Source: an uncultured Oscillospiraceae bacterium (lineage in GTDB: Bacteria; Bacillota; Clostridia; Oscillospirales; Oscillospiraceae). From it: DNA of 46,468 bases. The position numbers were made by a program, and so were the translations under genes. Shown here piece after piece: positions 8,002 through 15,382 of this stretch (position 1 is the stretch's first letter; each line of letters opens with the position of its first letter). The stretch spans positions 1 through 46,468 of the forward strand of contig CALXDD010000020.1 in the NCBI GenBank assembly GCA_944386985.1. Direction: 5' to 3'. The notes under the pieces are model-generated. The model made no database searches, was not told where the DNA came from, and saw nothing but the letters and a program-made list of their open reading frames with translations.

Positions 8002-8846
8002 CGATGCCGAGGAAAAAGGTTCTTGGGGGCTTCTTTGTATGCGCCGCCGCGCTGGCACTCCTGATCTGGTATGGGGTAAAACAGCCGGAGCCGGGGCAGT
8101 GGCAGTCTCGACCCCTCTACGGCAGTTCCCTCTGCGACCGACAGCTGGGTAGCCCTTTTGCCGTCCAACTGGTGGCAACAAGAGACAGCGGATGGGATGG
8201 GGCTGCCGCGTCCTTTTATGCGGCCTTCGATGTGCCCTGGGCCTCTCTGGAGAATTGCAGCCTGACGAAAGCCGCGTCCATCGGGGGATATGACCTCTAC
8301 CAGGTCCAGGGAACGGTGACGATCACCGGAGATCCGGGGGAGGCGGAGTCCTTCCACTTGCGGGAACTCACCGTCAATGGCCAGACCATCTCGGGGGTGG
8401 AGAACCTGGTGTTTGAGGTGGAGCGGGAAGGAAATGACCGCTTCGCCTCGTTGGAGTTGCGGTCCTGCGCGGCGGGCGCGTTGGGCCTGGGACTGAAGGA
8501 CTACCACGCCTTTTTCCTCAATACCTCTGATGAGCCCCTCACCATCACCGCGGTGGAGGCGGCCCAGTATTCCACCGCCATCGGCGCCGTGGTGCAAGAC
8601 GGCGAGGTTCTGGACCTGCAAGACGGCCCTGTGGAGGTAGCGCCCGGGCAGGAGGTGGAGGTGCAGCTGATTTTTGAGCAGACGGAACAGGAGGAACTCA
8701 CCAGCTATTTCGCGGCGCCGGTGGTGTGGTACCGGGAGGACGGTCAGGAGCGGAGCGTCCAGCTGCAGACCTACCAGTCGGGGACGACCCTCTCCGATCA
8801 GGACATACAGCAGCTCGGCGATCTTCTGTTTCGTGACCGCGCCTGA
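7998..8846 (+). CDS. Membrane-anchored extracytoplasmic protein of unknown function
   Basis: 282 residues. A basic N-terminus and one hydrophobic segment (about residues 8-26, VLGGFFVCAAALALLIWYG) predict an N-in, C-out anchor or uncleaved signal; the rest is soluble, acidic and beta-rich. ATG 7998 overlaps the stop of the preceding exported-protein gene (ATGA), so the two are translationally coupled and probably work together at the cell surface. Base composition returns to the high-GC host pattern. No family was recognised. The gene ends at a terminator shared with the convergent khpA operon. Confidence 0.7.
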   Translation: MTMPRKKVLGGFFVCAAALALLIWYGVKQPEPGQWQSRPLYGSSLCDRQLGSPFAVQLVATRDSGWDGAAASFYAAFDVPWASLENCSLTKAASIGGYDLYQVQGTVTITGDPGEAESFHLRELTVNGQTISGVENLVFEVEREGNDRFASLELRSCAAGALGLGLKDYHAFFLNTSDEPLTITAVEAAQYSTAIGAVVQDGEVLDLQDGPVEVAPGQEVEVQLIFEQTEQEELTSYFAAPVVWYREDGQERSVQLQTYQSGTTLSDQDIQQLGDLLFRDRA

Positions 8847-8868
8847 CAGCCAGATCGGGATTTTGAGA

Positions 8869-8910
8869 AAAAAGCATCCGGGGCAATTTCTGTTGCCCTG
8901 GATGCTTTTT
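8869..8910. terminator. Bidirectional terminator between convergent operons
   Basis: An 18-bp near-perfect stem AAAAAGCATCCGGGGCAA with TTGCCCTGGATGCTTTTT around a 6-base loop. A and T runs on both sides allow it to end transcripts from both directions. Confidence 0.92.
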
Positions 8911-8913
8911 CTT

Positions 8914-9144
8914 TTAGTCTACGATATCCACCGTAACCTTCTGGCCGGTGCGCTGGGCGTAGGAGCGGATCAGGGTCCGGATCTCCTTGGCGATGCGGCC
9001 CTGGCGGCCGATCACCTTCCCCATGTCCTCGGGGGCAACGCGCAGCTCCAGCGTCAGTTCCCCGTCGCCTTCGATCTCTGTGACAGAAACGGCGTCAGGG
9101 TTCTCTACAAGGTTTTGGGCGATGTAGAGCAGCAAGTCCTTCAT
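8914..9144 (-). CDS. khpA: KH-domain RNA-binding protein KhpA (YlqC)
   Basis: 76 residues, one type-II KH domain. GKVIGRQGRIAKEIRTLIRS contains the G-x-x-G RNA-contact loop. In other Firmicutes KhpA pairs with KhpB (Jag) and affects cell elongation and small-RNA or mRNA binding. Its place directly after rpsP is the usual one. ATG 9144 has TGGAGGAG upstream and lies 19 bp from rpsP. The terminator follows at once. Confidence 0.95.
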   Translation of the reverse strand: MKDLLLYIAQNLVENPDAVSVTEIEGDGELTLELRVAPEDMGKVIGRQGRIAKEIRTLIRSYAQRTGQKVTVDIVD

Positions 9145-9163
9145 GCCGGTCTCCTCCAGCCGA

Positions 9164-9403
9164 TTAAAGAACGTCGACCTTCTTCAGCAGAGCACGAACG
9201 GTGTCGGTGGGCTGAGCGCCGCTCTTGATCCACTCCTTGGCGCGCTCGGCGTCGATCTTGATCTCAGCGGGAGACACGCAGGGATTGTAAGTGCCGATCT
9301 CCTCGATGAAGCGGCCGTCCCGGGGGAAGCGGCTGTCGGCCACCACAACGCGGTAGAAAGGAGCCTTCTTGGCGCCCATGCGGCGCAGTCTGATCTTAAC
9401 CAT
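9164..9403 (-). CDS. rpsP: 30S ribosomal protein S16
   Basis: 79 residues beginning [20 protein letters not shown], the S16 signature, followed by [19 protein letters not shown]. Length matches the family. ATG 9403 has TTTGGAGGATG upstream. It lies between ffh and khpA on the minus strand, the common Firmicute order. Confidence 0.98.
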   Translation of the reverse strand: MVKIRLRRMGAKKAPFYRVVVADSRFPRDGRFIEEIGTYNPCVSPAEIKIDAERAKEWIKSGAQPTDTVRALLKKVDVL

Positions 9404-9490
9404 GATTTACATCCTCCAAATAATATAGTAAAGAAATAATTTTATGCAATTGACAATTGAGAGAGCCAATTGACAATGATAAACAAAGAG

Positions 9491-10867
9491 TTACTTCAGG
9501 CGCTTTTTCCGGCCAAAGCCGTGCATTTTGCCCATGCCGCTCATCTTGCCCATGGCGCCGAGACCGGGGACGCGGCCCTTGGACAGCTGCCGGGTCAGCT
9601 GCTGCATCATCTCAAACTGCTTGAGCAGCCGGTTTACATCCGCGACCTCCAGCCCGCAGCCCGCGGCCACCCGGCGCTTGCGGCTGGCGTTGAGGAGGCC
9701 GGGATTCTCCCGCTCCTTGGGAGTCATGGAGAGAATGATGGCCTCGGTCCGGGCCAGCATCTTCTCATCGATCTGGGCGTTCTGCATCTGCTTGCCCAGC
9801 TGTCCCGGCATCATGCCGGCGATCTGGCTGAGATCGCCCATCTTCTTCAGCTGCTGCATCTGATCCAGATAGTCGCTGAGGGTGAAGCGGTTTTTCCGCA
9901 GCTTCTCCTCCAGCTTGGCGGCCTGCTTCTCATCAAAGCTCTGCTCCGCCTTCTCAATGAGTGAGAGCATGTCCCCCATGCCGAGAATCCGGGAGGCCAT
10001 CCGGTCGGGGTGGAACACGTCGATCATGTCCAGCTTCTCGCCGGTGCCGATAAACTTGATGGGCTTGCCGGTGGCGGCCCGAATGCTCAAAGCAGCGCCG
10101 CCACGGGCGTCGCCGTCCAGCTTGGTCAGCAGCACGCCGTCGATGCCCAGCGCCTCGTCAAAGGCGGTGGCGGCGTTCACCGCGTCCTGACCGGTCATGG
10201 CGTCCACCACCAGCATGATCTCGTTGGGGTGAACGGCGGCCTTGATCTTCTTCAGCTCCGTCATCAGCTGCTCGTCGATGTGGAGCCGGCCGGCGGTATC
10301 CAGCAAAATGGTATCGAAGCCGTTGTCCTTGGCGTAGCGCAGGGCGTGCTGGGCGATCTGCACCGGGTTGACCTGTCCAAGAGCGAACACCGGGATGCTT
10401 AGCTGTTCGCCCACCACCTGCAGCTGGGTGATGGCGGCGGGGCGGTACACGTCGCAGGCCACCAGCAGGGGGCGCTTGCCCATGCGGGACTTGAGGTACC
10501 CCGCCAGCTTGGCGCCGTTGGTGGTTTTACCGGCGCCCTGGAGGCCCACCATCATGATGATGGTCGGTCCGCTGGAGGCGAAGGCGATCTTGGCGTTGGT
10601 GCCGCCCATGAGAGCGGTGAGCTCCTCGTTGACGATCTTGATGATCTGCTGAGCGGGGGTCAGGCTCTCCAGCACGTCGGCGCCTACGGCCCGCTCCGTG
10701 ACGGAGGCAACGAAGTCCTTGACCACCTTGAAGCTGACGTCGGCCTCTAAAAGGGCCAGACGGACCTCCCGCATGGCCTCCCGCACGTCGGCCTCGGTGA
10801 TGCGGCCCTTGCCCCGCAGGCGCTTGAACGCCGCGTTTAATTTTTCGGAAAGGCCTTCAAAAGCCAT
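9491..10867 (-). CDS. ffh: Signal recognition particle protein Ffh
   Basis: 458 residues: N-terminal four-helix domain, G domain with GLQGAGKTT (P-loop), DTAGR and TKLDG motifs, and a C-terminal M domain rich in methionine (MPGQLGKQMQNAQ, and a Gly/Met/Lys-rich tail) that binds SRP RNA and signal sequences. It directs nascent membrane and secreted proteins to FtsY at the membrane. ATG 10867 lies 15 bp after the ylxM stop with GGAGAG upstream. The 87 bp to rpsP hold two copies of CAATTGACAAT, a small palindromic repeat. Confidence 0.98.
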   Translation of the reverse strand: MAFEGLSEKLNAAFKRLRGKGRITEADVREAMREVRLALLEADVSFKVVKDFVASVTERAVGADVLESLTPAQQIIKIVNEELTALMGGTNAKIAFASSGPTIIMMVGLQGAGKTTNGAKLAGYLKSRMGKRPLLVACDVYRPAAITQLQVVGEQLSIPVFALGQVNPVQIAQHALRYAKDNGFDTILLDTAGRLHIDEQLMTELKKIKAAVHPNEIMLVVDAMTGQDAVNAATAFDEALGIDGVLLTKLDGDARGGAALSIRAATGKPIKFIGTGEKLDMIDVFHPDRMASRILGMGDMLSLIEKAEQSFDEKQAAKLEEKLRKNRFTLSDYLDQMQQLKKMGDLSQIAGMMPGQLGKQMQNAQIDEKMLARTEAIILSMTPKERENPGLLNASRKRRVAAGCGLEVADVNRLLKQFEMMQQLTRQLSKGRVPGLGAMGKMSGMGKMHGFGRKKRLK

Positions 10868-10882
10868 GGATGTCTCTCCTTC

Positions 10883-11248
10883 TCATTCCTTCAGCGCCGC
10901 CACGGCGTCGCTGATCTGCTTCAGGCAGCTGTCGATGGTGGGATTTTCGTATTGGCGGTAGTTGATGGTCTTGATCTGCTGGGCGGCGGACAAAATCTTG
11001 TCCAGATCCCCCTGCATGGAAAGGAAACGGCGGATCAAGCCGGTCTTGTCCTCGATCTCCTGCATGATCCCCTCCGCCCGGACGATCACGTCCCGGACGC
11101 CCTGGCGGGAGATGCCGTTGTTCTCGGCGATTTCAGACAGGGACAGGTCTTCATTATAATAGAGATCAAAGAATTCCTTCTGCCGCTCGGTCAGAAGTTC
11201 CCCGTAAAAGTCATAGAGCATGGTCATGCGGTACGTCTGGTTTTTCAC
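10883..11248 (-). CDS. ylxM: YlxM family DNA-binding protein (UPF0122)
   Basis: 121 residues beginning MKNQTYRMTMLYDFYGELLT with the sigma-70 region-4-like helix-turn-helix FDLYYNEDLSLSEIAENNGI followed by SRQGVRDVIVRAE. YlxM is encoded with ffh throughout Firmicutes and is thought to modulate SRP function. The start is a GTG (11248) with GGAGGA 6 bp upstream. It is the first gene of the ylxM-ffh-rpsP-khpA operon. Confidence 0.95.
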   Translation of the reverse strand: MKNQTYRMTMLYDFYGELLTERQKEFFDLYYNEDLSLSEIAENNGISRQGVRDVIVRAEGIMQEIEDKTGLIRRFLSMQGDLDKILSAAQQIKTINYRQYENPTIDSCLKQISDAVAALKE

Positions 11249-11295
11249 GGGTGTTCCTCCTTTGTGTAAAGTGTAGCCGCTTTACAACTTCAACT

Positions 11296-11324
11296 ATGAT
11301 ACACGATCCTCCTCCAAAAGTCAA
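11296..11324 (-). promoter_or_regulatory. Sigma-A promoter of the ylxM-ffh-rpsP-khpA operon
   Basis: On the minus strand TTGACT (11324-11319), 17-bp spacer, TATCAT (11301-11296), about 50 bp before the ylxM start. Confidence 0.75.
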
Positions 11325-11347
11325 GGGGAATTTTCGGCGGAAAACGG

Positions 11348-11380
11348 AAAAAACTCCCCGGAGAAGGGAACTCCGGGGAG
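11348..11380 (-). terminator. Terminator of the NusG-II/Gx-transporter operon
   Basis: A 10-bp perfect stem (CTCCCCGGAG with CTCCGGGGAG), 7-base loop; on the minus strand it is followed by TTTTTT. Confidence 0.88.
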
Positions 11381-11399
11381 AAAAGAGGGGATTTCTTCT

Positions 11400-11885
11400 T
11401 CAAATACGGATGCGGCGGACCAGCACGCCGCCGGCAAGGCCGATGCAGACGCCGGCGATGGTGCCGGAGAGGACCAGGGCAGGGTAGTAGAAGGCCACGG
11501 CGGTGCTCCGGAGAACGGCCATGGCCACCAGGATCTGGCCCAGGTTGTGGCACACCGCTCCCGCCACGCTGACGCCGGTGACGGAAAACTTTCCGGTGGC
11601 CTTCAGGGCCATCATCACAAGGAGGCTCAAAATCGCTCCTGCCAGACTGTACCACAGGCTGAAGGCGTTGCCGAAGGTAAAGGACACCAGCAGCACCCGT
11701 ACCAGGGAGAGGCACCAGGCGGCCCGGGTGCCCATGCGGTAGAGGGCGAAGAGGACCACCAGATTGGTAAGGCCCAGCTTCACCCCCGGCACCGTTACCG
11801 AAAGGGGCACCAGACTCTCCACCCAGGACAGCACCATGGCCAGGGCGGTCAGCAGGGCAAAGCGGGCAATGTCACGGGTTTTCAT
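11400..11885 (-). CDS. Gx transporter family membrane protein
   Basis: 161 residues, five to six predicted membrane segments, beginning MKTRDIARFALLTALAMVLS. The motif PGVKLGLTNLVVLFALYRMG is typical of the family formerly named heptaprenyl diphosphate synthase component I, now grouped with small substrate-binding transporter subunits (ECF S-component-like). Function is unknown. ATG 11885 follows a GAGAGGAG site, 14 bp downstream of the NusG-domain-II gene; this pair recurs in Clostridia, often near Rnf or ApbE genes, which hints at a role in redox or cofactor biology. Confidence 0.85.
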   Translation of the reverse strand: MKTRDIARFALLTALAMVLSWVESLVPLSVTVPGVKLGLTNLVVLFALYRMGTRAAWCLSLVRVLLVSFTFGNAFSLWYSLAGAILSLLVMMALKATGKFSVTGVSVAGAVCHNLGQILVAMAVLRSTAVAFYYPALVLSGTIAGVCIGLAGGVLVRRIRI

Positions 11886-11899
11886 GGGGCAGTCTCCTC

Positions 11900-12256
11900 T
11901 CAGCTCACCGCGTCCACAGTGCTGTTCTCCCCGCCGATGACCTTTACCACCACCTTGTGGGGCAGACAGATGATGCTCTCGCCGCTGCGGCGGATCTCAC
12001 CGGTGCGCACACAGGTGTGGTCGCCGCAGTTGGCCTCGGTGATGGCGGCGGCGCCGTCATGGATCTTTAAAATATTGTAGTCCTCCTCCCCGATGGTGAT
12101 GGTGCGGTCCTCGCTGAGGGGGTAGCGGTCGTACTCCTGACCATCCACCGTTACCAGTACATACTGCCCCTCTCCGCCGGGGCGGAGGAAGAAAAACAGC
12201 ACTCCCGCCACAGTCAGCAGCAGGAGGATCAAAATCAGGTCGAAACGGCGCTTCAT
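11900..12256 (-). CDS. NusG domain II-containing membrane-anchored protein
   Basis: 118 residues. An N-terminal membrane segment (LILILLLLTVAGVLFFFL) precedes an extracytoplasmic NusG-domain-II fold with the conserved cysteine stretch NCGDHTCVRTGEI and SIICLPHKVVV. I chose ATG 12256 (GGAGGA upstream); the open frame extends far upstream only by chance. It forms an operon with the Gx-transporter gene. The three cysteines suggest a metal or disulfide site; the precise job is unknown. Confidence 0.85.
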   Translation of the reverse strand: MKRRFDLILILLLLTVAGVLFFFLRPGGEGQYVLVTVDGQEYDRYPLSEDRTITIGEEDYNILKIHDGAAAITEANCGDHTCVRTGEIRRSGESIICLPHKVVVKVIGGENSTVDAVS

Positions 12257-12291
12257 GGATTCCTCCGGTTTCAATTGATGGGAATAGATGC

Positions 12292-12320
12292 AGTATAGCA
12301 GAGATTTTTCCCCCTGGCAA
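12292..12320 (-). promoter_or_regulatory. Sigma-A promoter of the NusG-II/Gx operon
   Basis: On the minus strand TTGCCA (12320-12315), 17-bp spacer, TATACT (12297-12292), 36 bp before the NusG-II start codon. It is back-to-back with the small-RNA promoter. Confidence 0.7.
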
Positions 12321-12343
12321 GGCGGAGAGTGCAGGGAAAGCGA

Positions 12344-12372
12344 TTGACAGGACCCGGTCTCTTCGGTATAAT
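12344..12372 (+). promoter_or_regulatory. Consensus sigma-A promoter of a small RNA
   Basis: TTGACA, exactly 17 bp, TATAAT: a full consensus promoter. No coding region with a ribosome site follows within the next 150 bp; instead there is a set of hairpins ending in a terminator. Confidence 0.88.
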
Positions 12373-12378
12373 GGACAA

Positions 12379-12523
12379 TACCGGCAACGGCGGCTCCCGC
12401 CAGTGCCGGTTGTTGTTCGATATGCTCATCGTCGGACAATGGGAGCGTGACTCCGGCCTCAGGCCGCCGGAAAGCCGACGCCTGCCGCAGATCCTGGATC
12501 GGCGCAGGCGGTCGGCTTTTTCT
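12379..12523 (+). ncRNA. Candidate small non-coding RNA, about 145 nt
   Basis: Starts about 7 bp after the consensus -10 box. Predicted elements by eye: an ACCGGCA/TGCCGGT stem enclosing GGCGG/CCGCC (12380-12410); TTGTTCGA/TCGGACAA (about 12412-12438); GGCC/GGCC around TCA (about 12455-12465); and a long terminator stem with AAAGCCGAC/GTCGGCTTT (12471-12519) ending in TTTTT. It contains no plausible ORF with a ribosome site. It is separated from the next gene, which has its own promoter. It does not look like SRP RNA, RNase P RNA or tmRNA; 6S RNA was considered but the open central bubble was not evident. Function unknown. Confidence 0.65.
12471..12523 (+). terminator. Terminator of the candidate small RNA
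   Basis: A 15-bp stem with a single bulged G (AAAGCCGAC-GCCTGC with GCAGGC-G-GTCGGCTTT), a loop holding a small GATC-CTG-GATC hairpin, and TTTTT after it. Confidence 0.85.
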
Positions 12524-12731
12524 CCGTATCGGGGCCGTTTTCCGCGCCTTTTGCAGGCGTTCTCCGCCTGTACCGGTGGGCTTTTCTGTACAAAATACCG
12601 CTTCTTCTGTTACCGTTTGATACTTTTGTTTCCTCTCTGGCAGAGGGGGAAACTGCTGAAAAAACCCTGTAGTGGTCGAAAGAATTGGGGGATCTGTAGA
12701 AATTTGGAAGAAAAAAGTAGTAAATCTGCCA

Positions 12732-12760
12732 TTGACAGTAGTGTCTGGAAATGTTACAAT
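12732..12760 (+). promoter_or_regulatory. Sigma-A promoter of the 98-residue protein gene
   Basis: TTGACA, 17-bp spacer, TACAAT, about 40 bp upstream of ATG 12801. Confidence 0.8.
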
Positions 12761-12800
12761 TCAGTTACAATTTGTAATTACTTGAAAGGAGTGAGCGCCC

Positions 12801-13097
12801 ATGGCGAATGGACAGAAGGCGGAAGGCCTGATGTACAAGGGACATCCTCTCCGCCGTGTCGGAAATATGATCTATTACGGCTCTATGGCCGATCCTTATA
12901 TTATCCTCATGCAGGTGCGTGAGAGCAAGAAGGTGCAGGATTTAGATGTGGCCACCAAGGTCTCTCTGGAGCTGCAGCGGACTGCCCCCAATCTCAAGCC
13001 CCGTGACCGGATCGTGAAAAAGAGCGAGAAGGACAGCCTGTATTCCGCCCTGGATTTCGGCGGCGTCTGGCTGGAGCGGGCCCTGAGCGGCAAATAA
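12801..13097 (+). CDS. Conserved small cytoplasmic protein of unknown function
   Basis: 98 residues, basic, no signal or membrane segment. It reads like a small family I have seen in many Clostridia (pattern MYKGHPLRRVGNMIYYGSMA, later PRDRIVKKSEKDSLYSALD), always annotated hypothetical. GAAAGGAGTGAG precedes ATG 12801, and a near-consensus promoter drives it, so it is probably well expressed. The next gene starts 77 bp later with its own ribosome site. No function is proposed. Confidence 0.8.
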   Translation: MANGQKAEGLMYKGHPLRRVGNMIYYGSMADPYIILMQVRESKKVQDLDVATKVSLELQRTAPNLKPRDRIVKKSEKDSLYSALDFGGVWLERALSGK

Positions 13098-13174
13098 GCG
13101 AACTCCCCCTATGAAGGTTTAAGCGGAAGGAAGCAGAAGAAAGCAACGGAATTTGTACAGAAGAGGAGTAAGAA

Positions 13175-13894
13175 ATGCAGAAGAGAGTTCACAAGATCGC
13201 GCGTAAGGTTCTTATGATGACCCTGGCAGCCGCGGCGCTGCTGACCACCACGGCGGCCGCTGCCGACGTAGGCACGGTAGATGCCTCCGCACTCCGGCTG
13301 CGGCAGAGCGCCAGCACCAGTTCTGAGGTGCTGACCCTGATCCCCGACGGAGCCACCATCACCCTGGTGGGCGAGGAGGGCGACTGGTACCAGACCAGCT
13401 ACGGCGGCGCTACCGGGTATGTACATAAGGACTATGTGATCAATGTGATGTCGGAAGAGGAGGCTGCCGAGAAGGCCGCCGCCGCATCCGCTCTCTCCGC
13501 GGATACCACTGCCATCAAGCAGAGCGTGGTGGACACCTCCTGCACCTATATCGGCACCCAGTATGTATACGGCGGAGCGTCTCCCTCCGGCTTTGACTGC
13601 TCCGGCTTCACCATGTATATCTACCAGGGCTTCGGATATGCCCTGCCCCACTCCGCCACCGGCCAGATGTCCTATGGCGTGGAAGTGGCCAAGGATCAGC
13701 TGCAGATGGGCGATCTGGTGTTCTTCCTGGATACCCGCTACGCCAGCAGCGGCGCCAGCCATGTGGGCATCTATATCGGCGGCGGCAACTTCATCCACGC
13801 CCCCAACTCCAACGAGGTGGTGTCTATTGATACCCTCCAGAGCGGCTATTGGAGCAGAACCTATATTGGTGCCTGCCGTCTGATTGACGGCTGA
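13175..13894 (+). CDS. Secreted NlpC/P60 cell-wall hydrolase with SH3 domain
   Basis: 239 residues. Signal peptide about residues 1-29 (VLMMTLAAAALLTTTAAAA), bacterial SH3 domain about 30-90 (ALRLRQSASTSSEVLTLIPD, then GYVHKDYV), an Ala-rich linker, then the NlpC/P60 domain from about 117. The catalytic cysteine is Cys142 in FDCSGF, the histidine His196 in SHVGIYIG, and FIHAP carries the usual third polar site. Such enzymes cut D-gamma-glutamyl-meso-DAP bonds in peptidoglycan stems; the SH3 domain binds the wall. AGAGGAG precedes the ATG. Role in growth, separation or spore formation cannot be told from sequence. Confidence 0.92.
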   Translation: MQKRVHKIARKVLMMTLAAAALLTTTAAAADVGTVDASALRLRQSASTSSEVLTLIPDGATITLVGEEGDWYQTSYGGATGYVHKDYVINVMSEEEAAEKAAAASALSADTTAIKQSVVDTSCTYIGTQYVYGGASPSGFDCSGFTMYIYQGFGYALPHSATGQMSYGVEVAKDQLQMGDLVFFLDTRYASSGASHVGIYIGGGNFIHAPNSNEVVSIDTLQSGYWSRTYIGACRLIDG

Positions 13895-14027
13895 TTGCCT
13901 GAACGTGAAGAGAGGACATGCCAAAGGCATGTCCTCTTCGTCTGCTGTCAAGAAATTTTTTAAAGATCAGTCCGATGCGCTCCCCCTGCGGAGGGGGTGG
14001 AGCGTGTTTTGGAAAGGAGAACCCCAG

Positions 14028-14885
14028 ATGAAAGAAGAACACAAGCGTAAGCTTTGGGAATTTTTCTGGATGAACGTTGCCACCCTGATGATCTCGGTGG
14101 GCGTCTATTTTTTCAAGTTTCCCAACAATTTTTCCATGGGCGGCGTCTCCGGCCTGTCTGTGCTGCTGGGCAAGCTCCTGCCGGTCCTCTCTCCCTCCAC
14201 TTACAACTCCATCATCAATATTCTCTTCCTGATCCTTGGATTTCTGACGCTGGACCGGAACTTCGGCTTTCGGACGGTGTACTGTTCCCTGCTGTCCCTG
14301 GGGCTGATCCAGGTGTTCTCCTGGGTGGTGCCCCTGACGGCTCCCCTTACTGACGAGCTGATGCTGGAGCTGTTTTTCGCGGTGATCCTGCCGGCGCTTG
14401 GGTCCGCCATCCTCTTCAACATCGACGCATCCTCCGGCGGCACCGATATCGCCGCCATGATCCTGAAGAAGTATTCGGGCCTGGATGTGGGCCGGGCGCT
14501 GCTGATCACCGACATTGCCATTGCCGCCGGGGCGCTGGTGGTCTTTGACGCCAAGGCGGGGCTCTGCTCCCTCCTGGGTCTGGCGCTGAAGTCGGTGCTG
14601 GTGGACAGCACCATCGAGTCCCTCAACCGCCGCAAGGCGTTTTTTGTGGTGACCAGCCATCCGGAGGAGCTGTGCGACTATGTGATCCACACCCTTGGCC
14701 GGGGGGCCACTGTGTGGCAGGCCCAGGGAGCCTATACCCACGAGGCCCACTATATCGTCCTCACGGTTCTCTCCCGGGGGCAGGCGGTGGTGCTCCGCCG
14801 CCGTCTCAAGCAGGAGGATCCCAGGGCCTTTATGATTGTGGCCAACTCCAGCGAAATTTTCGGAAAAGGATTCCTCCAGCCCTGA
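14028..14885 (+). CDS. YitT family membrane protein
   Basis: 285 residues: about five membrane segments in the first 170 residues (DUF161 part, with FSMGGVSGLSVLLGKLLP and SSGGTDIAAMILKKYS) and a C-terminal soluble DUF2179 domain (AFFVVTSHPEELCDYVIHTL onward). The family is widespread in Firmicutes; transport function is suspected but unproven. I chose ATG 14028 with AAAGGAGA upstream; the frame is open farther upstream but lacks a ribosome site there. It ends at a strong terminator. Confidence 0.88.
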   Translation: MKEEHKRKLWEFFWMNVATLMISVGVYFFKFPNNFSMGGVSGLSVLLGKLLPVLSPSTYNSIINILFLILGFLTLDRNFGFRTVYCSLLSLGLIQVFSWVVPLTAPLTDELMLELFFAVILPALGSAILFNIDASSGGTDIAAMILKKYSGLDVGRALLITDIAIAAGALVVFDAKAGLCSLLGLALKSVLVDSTIESLNRRKAFFVVTSHPEELCDYVIHTLGRGATVWQAQGAYTHEAHYIVLTVLSRGQAVVLRRRLKQEDPRAFMIVANSSEIFGKGFLQP

Positions 14886-14914
14886 GGGGTGGAATTGAAA
14901 ACGCGAACAGCGGT

Positions 14915-14951
14915 AAAAAGGACCTGTATCCTGTGGGTACAGGTCCTTTTT
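14915..14951 (+). terminator. Rho-independent terminator after the YitT gene
   Basis: A perfect 14-bp stem (AAAAAGGACCTGTA with TACAGGTCCTTTTT) around a 9-base loop. Confidence 0.93.
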
Positions 14952-15057
14952 GCTGTCCGGATACAGAAGGCGGTAAAGTTTCCCGCTCCTCCGGCTTTCG
15001 ACGAAAACTGCCCGGCGGACAAGCTATACTTTTGGAAGAAGAGAACGAAAGAAAGGT

Positions 15058-15372
15058 GTGACTCGTTTGGAACTAAGAACCAAGCTGGCGGAGCGGACGC
15101 TGACCATCCGCCTCAGCGGGGAGCTGGACCACCACGGGGCCAAGGGCCTTATGGACCGGCTGGACGCCCTGATGGAGCAGAACCTCCCGGTGAAGACCAT
15201 TCTGGACCTGGAGGGCCTGACCTTTATGGACAGTTCCGGCATCGCCGTGATCCTCCGGGCCAAGCGGCGCATGGAGGCCCTGGGGGGCAACCTCATTGTG
15301 GTGAACATCCCCAAGCAGGCCGCCCGGGTGCTGGACACCGCCGGGCTCAGCCGGTATGTGAAACTCATATAG
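15058..15372 (+). CDS. spoIIAA: Anti-sigma-F factor antagonist SpoIIAA
   Basis: 104 residues, STAS domain. GELDHHGAKGLMDRLDALME and LTFMDSSGIAVIL match SpoIIAA; the DSSG motif (about residues 58-61) holds the serine phosphorylated by SpoIIAB. Dephosphorylated SpoIIAA frees sigma-F in the forespore. The start is a GTG (15058) or a TTG three codons later (15067), which has the better distance from GAAAGG. First gene of the spoIIA operon. A TATACT box lies upstream (about 15025) but a clear -35 or sigma-H element was not identified. Confidence 0.95.
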   Translation: MTRLELRTKLAERTLTIRLSGELDHHGAKGLMDRLDALMEQNLPVKTILDLEGLTFMDSSGIAVILRAKRRMEALGGNLIVVNIPKQAARVLDTAGLSRYVKLI

Positions 15373-15382
15373 GAGGTGCGCC

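Noticed and set aside
9444-9478. Repeated CAATTGACAAT motifs between ffh and rpsP as promoters
   Set aside because: The TTGACA boxes point away from rpsP and no matching -10 with a gene follows; best seen as a small palindromic repeat.
12329-12922. Plus-strand ORF of 197 codons over the small-RNA region
   Set aside because: No ribosome site, no recognisable protein pattern, and it runs through a consensus promoter, several hairpins and a terminator.
13911-13937. Perfect 12-bp hairpin after the NlpC/P60 gene as a terminator
   Set aside because: AGAGGACATGCC pairs with GGCATGTCCTCT, but the following bases lack a T run, so termination is not supported; it may only stabilise the mRNA end.
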